Assembly (NCBI RefSeq): GCF_030272615.1
Contig: NC_081405.1
Span: 21,740,047 to 21,804,046, forward strand
Direction of reading: 5' to 3'
Length of the DNA: 64,000 nucleotides
DNA from: Cryptomeria japonica
Lineage: Eukaryota > Streptophyta > Pinopsida > Cupressales > Cupressaceae
Under the pieces are notes generated by a model. It was given only the letters and a program-made list of their open reading frames with translations. It made no database searches and was not told the origin of the DNA. Positions 55,747 to 64,000 of the stretch are shown piece after piece (position 1 is the stretch's first letter; every line of letters begins with the position of its first letter). A program made the translations under genes and the position numbers.

Positions 55747-57610
55747 TGTAATATAAAAAATCTCACCCCTAGAATCGGAACAAATGTCACCTTCCTCCAT
55801 GTCATCGAACGTCGAGCTTCACCACTTTTGGCCTTTTTTCCATTCGGATCATCCTTGTCAGCTTCAAATGAATGCATTACCAACTCTGCCAACCTGTCAC
55901 CTTTGGGGACTACGGTACGATGTGGAGATGTCTGCGCGGTGCACTATCGTCCCATAAATCTGACAGTTCACAAGTGGCCATTTGAGCATTATGTTTATGC
56001 CCAAAAAGAATCATAACACCTTTTCATTTGCTCACCAACATTTAGTATCCTTCTAGGGCCTTTATCTATCAATTTCCAAGGCATTTTGGAGGATTCCTTT
56101 GGCAAGTTAATAATCTTTTGCAAGTTGAAGCTCTTGGAGACTTCATGGACATCATTTACAACTTCTTGTGTGAACATCACCATTGTTCCAACTTTTTAGA
56201 TAGCTTGTGCCATCATCTACACAAGAATTGTGAAAGGGGAGTTCTTACTCGCTCTTCCATTCATTTACCAAGTTATCATTTTTCATTTTACATTGTTACC
56301 AATTTTCTCTTTATCATATTATTATTCTCATGGCTTCTTGGATTGTTCATGGAGGTGGAAACACTAAAATGGGGGTTTGACTTAGGCAGACTCTAAAACA
56401 CAACCCACAACATTTTCCTTCTTGCATGTGTGTGTCAGCATATGGACACTCCAATGAGACATTGTATGTGATTGAAGGTTTTATCATTGATGGAAACCTT
56501 GCAATCCTATGGCACTAGCAATACATCATACCGACAAAGCATTACACAGGCAAGACAGTGCACCAACATCAACAGATCACTCTACACTGGCACCGGCATA
56601 GAAGAAAACATGTATACCGACATAGAGGCCGACAAGATTTTTATTATGAAATATTTTGTTTATTATTGTAAGCCAACTTGGAAAATTGTAAAATGACTCT
56701 TGTATATAAAGGAGATCATTATAGACATTTGAAGAAGTGATGTAAGGAGTAAAAAAGAAAATTATTAGGTAGACCTAATGTGTGAATTATAGGTCAAGGG
56801 TATATGTAAAGAACAGAGCAAGAACCGGTACTGAATCTAGCATTAGAGATGCTATTGTAAAGCAGTACAATTCATTGGATTAATAGAATCCTTATTGTAA
56901 GTCAGTGTGACTTCCCATTGAGTAGTGAGCTCCAGGCAATTGGCCTTCTTGCATGTGCAGGCCCCTATTGTAAGTAATATTCTCTTATTGGCCAGTGAGT
57001 GAATATTGTGGGTCACAAATCCCACTGAGGTTTTTCCCACACTGGGTTTCCTCGTTAAACATCTTGTGTTATGGTGTCCTTTTCATGTGGATATTTTTTA
57101 TTCTGTTTATTGCATTATTTCTTGCATATCGGTACACTATTATATTATGTTCTACATGTTTTAACTTAAGAAATTCTTATTACCAGTTAGATACTGATTC
57201 ACCCCCGCCTCTCAGTATCTATGGAACCCCTAACGGTGTGTAGGTACATCATCATGGAAGATACTATCTTGCAGGAGGCTTCATAGCATGGCCATTTTGC
57301 AGCATTTCCTTACTTTCCTTTTATTTTCTTATTATGTTTCATAATCCAAACTTTTCATTCATTTCAGTATTGTTTATTTATTTTGAAACCTTTGTTATTT
57401 CGTCTAGAGATTTCTACTTGAACTTTATGCCCCATCCATACATGACAACAACGCATCATGCTGGTAACCCAACTTTGTGCGCTCGTCCTAAGGACAAAGG
57501 CTTAGCAAAGCTGCCCAGAGAGTCCTTTTGGCTTTCTGTCACCGTAGCATAACTCTGTTATCCCCTAGCTTACCTTAGCGCCAGTTCAAGGAGGTATCAA
57601 AGGGAGAGCT
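55747..57610 (+). repeat. 3' LTR of element C, split by solo LTR H and cut by element E
   Basis: The LTR parts are 55747-56432 and 57241-57610, matching the 5' LTR up to 'aaagggagag'. The last ~55 bp are displaced beyond element E. The LTR starts TGTAATATAAAAAATCTC. Confidence 0.88.
56433..57235 (+). mobile_element. element H: solo copia-type LTR
   Basis: The LTR is 803 bp, TGTCAGCATATGG to cccctaacg (CA decayed to CG). The TSD GTGTG is exact (56428-56432 and 57236-57240). Its sequence matches the LTR of element E in the opposite orientation: 'cactccaatgaga', 'tcattgatggaaacc', 'actgattcaccccc'. No internal region is present. Confidence 0.88.
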
Positions 57611-58389
57611 TGTTAGGATTCCCAAAGATACTGAGAGGGGGGTGAATCAGTATCTAACTGGTAATAATATTTTCTTTACTTATAACATGAAAATCATATT
57701 AAAATTGTGTACCGATAAACCAGAAATAATGCAACAAATAAGAATAACAACCACAACATGAAAATCACACCATAATATAATAATTTAATGAGTAAACCTA
57801 GTGTGGGAAAAACCTCAGTGGGATTTGTGACCCACAATATTCACTTACTGGCCAATAAGAGAGTATTACTGCTACAATAAGGGCCTGCAGATGAAGGAAG
57901 GCCAAGTGCCTAGAGCTCACTACTCAATTACAAAAGAAGTCAAACTGACTTACAAAAATGGATTATACTAATCCAATGTCTTGTACTGCTTCAGATTAGT
58001 GTCTGCTATGCCAAATTCAGTATTGGTTTAAGCTCTGCTACATACATAAACCCTTATCCAATAATTTGCATAATAGGTTTGCTACCTTCTATCTTTCGTA
58101 TCATACCCTAACATATATAAAATGATCTACAATGATCTCATACATAGATGAGTCATATTACAATCCGCCATGTCGGCTTACAAAAGATTTTACAATTAAT
58201 TACAAAATACATTAATACAAAATTGTTGTTAGCCAGGGTGCCGATAATCTTCCTTTTCGGTGCTGGTGTAGAGTCTATCGGTGTCGGTACTTGTGTCTGC
58301 CTACCAGTATCACATGATTATATGGTTTCCATCAATGACAATACCTTCAATCACCTACAATATCTCATTGGAGTGTGCATTTGCCAACA
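57611..58389 (-). repeat. 3' LTR of element E, minus orientation
   Basis: On the plus strand it runs from TGTTAGGATTCCC to atttgccaaca, 779 bp. It is the reverse complement of the H LTR type. Confidence 0.85.
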
Positions 58390-58405
58390 ATCTTCCCCTT
58401 TGGTA
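58390..58405 (-). promoter_or_regulatory. polypurine tract of element E
   Basis: On the minus strand caaaggggaagat abuts the LTR. It fixes the orientation of the element. Confidence 0.8.
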
Positions 58406-58671
58406 TTGATGGAAACACTCATGAGAAAAATTCAAGAATGTATCCAAAAATTGAAGTCCAAAAATCATGCCAAAAATTTTATCAGATGTGTGCTCCCCCT
58501 AAGTAGATGATCTATATTTTTTATTTTTCTCATCTCTACTACTCCCCCTTTGACATCAATGACAAAGGTTGTCATTCGCTATCAGTAGAGTCCTGCCTGG
58601 ATTCTTGTAACCAGTGGGTTACAATTTGAAAAATATCTGTCAAGACCAAATTTAAACATTATTGAATGATT

Positions 58672-61600
58672 TGCTATCTTTTAGTGCCTCTTGAGTTCTC
58701 TGCACTATACCGGTGAGTATGTGTATTTTCTCTTCCGATGTCTTAAGTCCGGGAACCAGAGCCTCAGAAGTTTCTTTTCTCAAAGAAATGAGGTAGTTTA
58801 GTTTGGGACTAAGTTTACATTTTAAGTCCTTTTCTTTATCCTTTATTCTTTCTTTGTCCTTCTCTAACTACTTGATTTTCTCTTCTTGCTCTGCAATCTT
58901 CTTCTCTATCTCCAAAAATGAATCCGATGTACCTATCAGATTGTCAACAATATTGTTAATCTTATCTTATGCTTCGCTGATTTCCTTGTCTAGATCTTCT
59001 GTTAAGATATTTGTTTTACAAGAATCTCTATACAGTTTCTTGAAGTCAATAATTATCTCTCCAAGTTCCGATAATAATGTTTCCATTTTCTCCTTATTCT
59101 TCTTTACAATTTCCTCAAAGAATTTCTCTTTTTCTTTAATCATTCTTTCCTTGAATGTGTCCTCATTTATTTGATCAATAGTCAATATGTTGCTGGTGAT
59201 GAACTTAGACAATGTGTCTAGTTGACCTAAAGAATCTTTGTTATCTACAATACACTTTGGTGCTATCAGTTTAAGAATGGGAATTGTGTCATCAATAGCC
59301 ATATAGGCTTGTGCATTGCACTCTATGATCTTCTTTATTGAATCCAATAAGACCTCTGTTACATTCGTAGGTCTGAATTCTACCATAGAAGTACCAGATG
59401 TTTGTCCAATTGTCTTCACAATAGCCATACTACTGGTTGTAGTAATCACCTTGCTTGGTTCAACCTCTGGTAGGTCAGTTTGTGTTTGCATTTCTACAAA
59501 TAAAGGTTTGGGCTTTTCAGTTTTGGCCGATGGCACTGTCTCTGTCTAAACTTATGTCTCAACCTGTACCTGTTTCGGTTTTTCTATCTATATCTCAGAA
59601 GGTTTCTCTGAGCTCTCAACAGTTGGTTTTTCAATCTGTATCTCTGTATGCACTTCCGGTTTCTCTAATGGTTTGCCAATGTTATCCTTTGTTGGTTGCT
59701 CTGTTTGAGTAGGTTTTTCTGTGTTTATATTTGTAGACATATAAAAATGACCATATTCCTAATGAATATTTTATGTTCATTTCTCTATTTAATTAAATCC
59801 AATTTAATTAAATCACCCACATTCCTCTATTTGAATTAAGTAAATTACTCAATTTATTTAAATTAAATTCACTAGGCCTCTTTTGACATTTAATGAATAA
59901 ATCATTTTATTCAATTAAATCCCTTCTATCCACTTTTAATTAAATTCAAATTTAATTAAATAGTTTATCCTAAATTGAATAAATCTAATTTATTTGATTT
60001 CCCCAAATTACAACCAAATTGAATTAAATTCATTTATTCAATTAAATCCTATTATCCCTCCATCCACTTGCAAAATCCTACACCTCCCACTTGCTTCCTA
60101 AACCCTATTCCTAACCCCTTCTAGACTCTTCTAATCACTTCCAATTAGCCTAACCCATCTCCTAAACTTTGTCACATCCCTAAGCAAGGGGAAGTCACTT
60201 CTCAAAACCTCAAAGTCTTTGAAAACCCTTAAAGACTTCAACCACTTAACTTTAAAAGTCTCCCAAACCATTAATGGTTAACTCAACCCTCTGGCATGAT
60301 TAAAGAATTTCCCTAAACTTAACCTCCATGTAACCCAAGGGTCTCATCAAGCATTTATTTCTTTGACCATGGTTATCCTTAATATTTTGCACAAGAGTTT
60401 ATCCTTTGGATAAAACCTTTATCCATTGGATAACCCTAACCTAACCTTAACCTAACCTTAACCCTTACCCTCTAAGGTAACCATGAGGTCTTCTCAAGGA
60501 TTTAATGATTCTTACATCTCCTCTCAACCAACCTTATGTGGACAATTGTCACCATTTCATTTGTGCCAATTGTAAACATGGATTGACAACTTTCAAACTT
60601 AGCCCTTGATTAACTCTTTCAATCCTAACCATCCATTGCCCTATTTTTTCTATAAATAGAGCTCTCATTCCTCCATTTTCATCATCCAAGTCTTTAGTAT
60701 CACACTTATACTAAAATCCATCCAATCTTTAATATATCATTTGTGCTCATCATTTAGCCTCTCTTTTCAATAGGAATTAATCTAAATATGCATGTTTAGA
60801 GTATTTTCCTTATCATTTAGCTTAATCATAGACTAATATAGCATGCTAGGATAGTCTTGTTACTAATCTTGTCATCTTATAACTAGTTTATTGCATTTAT
60901 AGGATCATGTATAACTTAGGATGCATTTCATCTTAAAATCAACCAAAGCATCCCTCGTTCTTGCATTTGTCATCCCTGAACCACTTTGCTCAGTGATCTG
61001 AGAGCTAAAACATTGGTTTGAGGGACCTTGTGAGATAGAGAACCATGGAACCAACCTTGGGAAGCTGAGCCATACTTCATGACTCAATAGCTTGCACCAA
61101 GAAGTCATGTGGGTGTGTGAGCAAAGCCTCTTTGAGCTCCGTTTTCCACATATTGAGTTCTATCGACCTGCTTTTCCCGCATACAATATTTTCAGTTTCA
61201 TTTACCTCAACCTCAGCATCTGCAGTCGATGACTCAGTAGTCACATGTGTCTTCTTGTCCTCAGTGGTTTCTCTGTCAACCACAACATTTACTTCTTGAG
61301 TATCTATATTTACAGTGTACAAAATTTCAGACTCGGGATTTGTATCCTCTAATGCAGTCTCCATACTCTCAGTAGCCGGTTGACTGTCTATAGTATCTAT
61401 CGGTGGAGTATCTGAAGGAGGTGGGGTTAAGTTATCAGTTATTTTTCAGGCTTGGAGGTCCACCTACCTTACCTTTCCCCTTATCCCTATCCTTTTGATA
61501 TACTTTAATAGTCTTTGGTTTGAGTAATTCTTCCTGTTTTTCTTTTTCCACAAAGAATATATCCCATGCATCTTCTATTTCCTCAGAGACTTCATTTACT

Positions 61601-63449
61601 CTAGCTGCTATTAGTGCTACATGTTGGTGAGCAGTGGAGAATACTGTCCGGTTTGCTTCACTGATTAGTTTATCTATTTCATCAGGTGAGTTGATTGGAT
61701 GTACTACAAGTAATTTTTCAATTTTAATTTTCTTGCCTGGCTCAATGATGACTAACCTTCTAGCTTCTAATCTCCTATAAAGATCATTTGGTATTTCATC
61801 AACAACTTACATCAAAAATTTCTTATATATATCCAAGTGTAAGATTACACTATTCTTTATGCTTTCCTTGTCATCTGCAGATAGTGTGTTGTATGTTTTG
61901 CTGATGTTTTTCAATTTTCCATCTTCAGTTATTTCGCTCAAGAGTTTATCTAGTGGAGCAATATCTTGTTTTACCTTTCTTTTCTTCTTAGGTGTCAACT
62001 TCTTTTTCACTGGAGGCCTCGCTACCTGTTGTTTTTGCCTTTTTTTTCTGGGTGTAGGTGAGGATACCAATGAGGGTTTTATTTTCCTTTCTACCCTTTT
62101 AAATACTGCTAGCATATCACTCTCAGAGGAGGTTCCAACTGGTGAAAGATGAGCTTCTGATTGAAGTCCTTCCAACTCACTTTCCTTTATACTAGTTTGT
62201 TTCAAAACATCTTCCTTAATTGTTTTGGCCTGTTGGGTTCCCTTTCTTACTATTTCTTCGACCTTCTTAACCCTTTTTCTAGACTAAATTCCACTCTCAA
62301 TTGTTTTAGCATTTCCAAAAACTTTCTCAGTGGGTTCCTTTGGTGCTTCAAGGAGGGCTTTTGCATAAGTTTCAATAATATTGTCATCTGTTTCATAGCC
62401 CATTTCAGTTACCCAGATAGTTCTAGGGACAACTACCTCCATCTAGATTTCAACCTTTTTTATTACAAAACAAATTTATTTCTGATACTTGTCCACAATA
62501 GCTTGTGGCATTCTTATTCTAGTTTTCATTCGAGCCTTTAATGCTTGAAAGTATTCATTTAAGTTTTTCTCCCAGTTTTCTCCCATGTTGTTTAGTAGAT
62601 CCAATAGTTGCTTTCCTACTAGAATGTCAAAGCCAAAATCTCTTGCACCAATACCAGGTACTTGTTTAGTTATGTACAACATTAGACAAACAAGCAAATT
62701 TCCAAAACTGAATGTTCCTTTCTTATCTCCTTTAATCTTCCCCAAATTGTCTATCAATTCATCTTTGAGCCATTAACATACATCTATTCTTGCATTATCA
62801 TTAACCATGTCATAAGCACTTTTAATACATAGGCTAGAAATTGAGTTCAACCTATTTGCATGTGTAGCTTTGTAGCCTAAGATCATAATGATAAATCTCA
62901 CATTTATGTCCTTTACATCATTTACCCTTAGAGACCTTTTGTGGAATGTTGCGCCGGTTAGGTTTATCATTGTGTCATTTGAGACCTTCTTTGCTCTGTC
63001 AGGTCTGCTACTGGTGGAAGGTAACCCTGTTACTGCCTTAACGGCTTCCTTTGTGATTTTATGGATTGAATCCAACCAAAAGAATTCACCATGAGCTCTA
63101 CTTAGCACAATCCTTATAATATCCTTGGGAAAATCTGGGACACTAAGGATTTCAGTAAAACCTAGGGTTTCCACTATCTTATGTTCTAGCTTGATATTTT
63201 TGATTCATCACAAATCACAATGCTATAAATGTTTTTGATCCCATCATCACCTAATTCCACTATATGATAATGTATATACATCCTAGGGTCTTCAACATAT
63301 ACTACTCCCTTAGGAATTTGAGAAAATGCACCTATGCTATCATCTTTCTTCGCAATTTCAGGAAACAGTTTGAATACGGGTCTAGGGCGCTTAATTACTT
63401 CAACAATAGTAGGGTTTGCAATAAATTCAGGAGTGGATGAAGATTCCAT
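58672..63449 (-). pseudogene. unrecognised ~1,100-codon coding region of element E
   Basis: Starting at 63449 (MESSSTPEFIANPTIVEVIK), a series of minus-strand frames forms one coding region when solo LTR I (59732-61185) is left out. The N-terminal ~330 codons look globular, with EFFWLDSIHKITKEAVKAVT, GLPSTSSRPDRAKKV, VRFIIMILGYKATHANRL and FGNLLVCLMLYITKQVPGIG. Next is a very basic stretch (PRKKRQKQQVARPPVKKKLT, near 62050), possibly a nuclear signal, then acidic and EKPT-type repeats. The last 250 codons are Lys/Glu-rich and coiled-coil-like (EKEKFFEEIVKKNKEKMETL). Shifts occur near 63180 and 61445, and stops near 62771, 62475 and 58970. I do not recognise the family. It has no protease, RT or integrase motif. 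It may be a captured host gene or a transposon-specific protein. Confidence 0.7.
59732..61185 (+). mobile_element. element I: solo LTR inside the element E coding region
   Basis: The insert runs from TGTAGACATATAAAAATG to cccgcataca, 1454 bp. The exact TSD ATATT lies at 59727-59731 and 61186-61190. Removing it joins the E frame without a shift. Start and end resemble the element F LTR (TGTAGACACC...ATACA), and it likewise carries a row of AT palindromes (for example 59787-59813, 59935-59960 and 60018-60042). A likely TATA region is 'ctataaatagagc' near 60650. No internal region is present. Confidence 0.88.
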
Positions 63450-63720
63450 GATTATAAATACCTCAATCTGCCTTTAGGATGAATTCTTTGATGAACTGCT
63501 TCACTTTTTTGCTAAGGATGACTTCGCTTGAGAATTTTTGCCCTCTCAAAGATTTGAATGCTCAGTGAATGAAAAAGGAGCCAAAACACTTGTTTTAAAA
63601 TGTTATTTTCTCCAACTACCACATTTAATGATCGCTAGTTAAGTCACAACTTACCTCATTTGCCGGTATAGAAGTAATTTCAACTTCTCACCATCAGCCG
63701 AGGGAATAGTAGCATGTTTT
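63450..63720. other. element E leader side, non-coding
   Basis: Upstream of the E start codon on the minus strand. No primer site or LTR end is seen before element J. Confidence 0.5.
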
Positions 63721-64000
63721 TGTTGGTATTTTGGTATGGTTTTGTCATTGATATCAACACCTACTAAATACACCTACTTTGGAGATCTAGCAACATTCAT
63801 CGACAAGCAGTAATCTGTGCAACAGTTACTGGTATATGATCAACCGGTAGGATATAATGTTCACCGGTACCTAGAATGACATGGAAGACACTTGGTAATG
63901 TCGAAGACATCATGTGGACACTTTATTTTGAAGTACTAATCATTGATATATTCTTATTTGCATATTTTCTTTTACCAGCAAATAGGTCCAGGTTATCTAG
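63721..64000 (+). mobile_element. element J: copia-type LTR start, cut by the window end
   Basis: The sequence from TGTTGGTATTTTGG and 'ttttgtcattgatatcaaca' matches the start of the element G LTR (TGTTGGCCATTTGG, 'cattgatatcaaca'). The remainder is U3-like and non-coding. The end is outside the window, so orientation and superfamily rest on the left end only. Confidence 0.6.

Larger units (their letters stand above)
13729..57610 (+). mobile_element. element C: gag-protease LTR element, heavily interrupted
   Basis: The 5' LTR (13729-14842) and the interrupted 3' LTR (from 55747) define the element. Its own parts are 13729-19223, 39321-40021, 54985-56432 and 57241-57610. The intervening DNA is elements A, G and H. 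The last ~55 bp of its 3' LTR lies beyond element E and outside the window, so its right TSD cannot be read; AGATC precedes the left end. The internal region codes for gag and a protease-like domain plus a proline-rich tail, and no RT, RNase H or integrase is found. It is related to element D in LTR ends, primer site, polypurine tract and protein order. Confidence 0.8.
57611..63720 (-). mobile_element. element E: copia-type LTR element with an unknown long coding region
   Basis: One LTR (57611-58389) lies at the 3' end as read on the minus strand, with an adjacent polypurine tract. The internal part runs to at least 63720 and is coding on the minus strand (about 58672-63449). The other LTR is not seen before element J begins. 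No gag, RT or integrase is found. The LTR type is the same as solo LTR H. E is inserted in the 3' LTR of element C. Confidence 0.75.

Noticed and set aside
63721-64000. Right-hand LTR of element E
   Set aside because: The left end and start motif are in plus orientation (TGTTGG...cattgatatcaaca), whereas the E LTR should appear here as its reverse complement; a separate element is more likely.

Overview
The window is nuclear DNA from a large-genome seed plant. A conifer or other gymnosperm is a reasonable guess from the density of old, nested LTR retrotransposons, but the sequence does not prove the lineage. There are no bacterial operons, rRNA genes, tRNA genes or CRISPR arrays that I can see. 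Only one host gene looks intact: a compact two-exon SPIRAL1-like microtubule protein gene on the minus strand (4495-4929). A second host-derived piece is a decayed exon of a CLASSY/DRD1-type SNF2 remodeller (9528-9895 and 13624-13676), cut in two by an LTR element.

Layout. 1-1190: remains of copia-type LTRs. 1191-8070: AT-rich DNA with the SPIRAL1-like gene and small tandem duplications. 8071-9527: AT and GA/CT simple-sequence tracts holding a solo LTR (8362-9328). 9896-13623: element B, a Ty3/gypsy deletion derivative inserted in the CLASSY fragment (TSD GACAT). 13729 to at least 57610: element C, a gag-protease-only LTR element that hosts almost everything else.

Inside C: element A, a 20 kb gypsy with decayed gag-pol (19224-39315, TSD CACCT); element G, a decayed copia (40022-54984, TSD GAAAC/TAAAC); solo LTR H (56433-57235, TSD GTGTG); and element E on the minus strand (from 57611). 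Third-level insertions are F inside A (22091-33187, TSD GGTAC/AGTAC), D inside G (43476-51310, TSD CTTAT), solo LTR I inside the E coding region (59732-61185, TSD ATATT), and a forward copia-like LTR J that begins at 63721 and runs off the window.

The most unusual material is in F. It has three full LTRs plus a partial one, an intact 802-codon gag frame, no pol, an antisense plant-mobile-domain fragment, and two arrays of about 27-nt stem-loops. In these arrays the loop is constant while the two stem arms change together. F also carries CGTCTGTG-type motifs upstream of gag and their reverse complement, CACAGACG, downstream. Element D has a separate GC-rich hairpin minisatellite in its LTR with compensatory arm changes. 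Element E encodes a long unrecognised protein of about 1,100 codons in place of gag-pol.

Functionally, A and G are the only elements with recognisable polymerase and integrase domains, and both are dead. B, C, D, E and F lack pol and would have needed enzymes supplied in trans. All domain calls are by eye from translated motifs; no database search was run.
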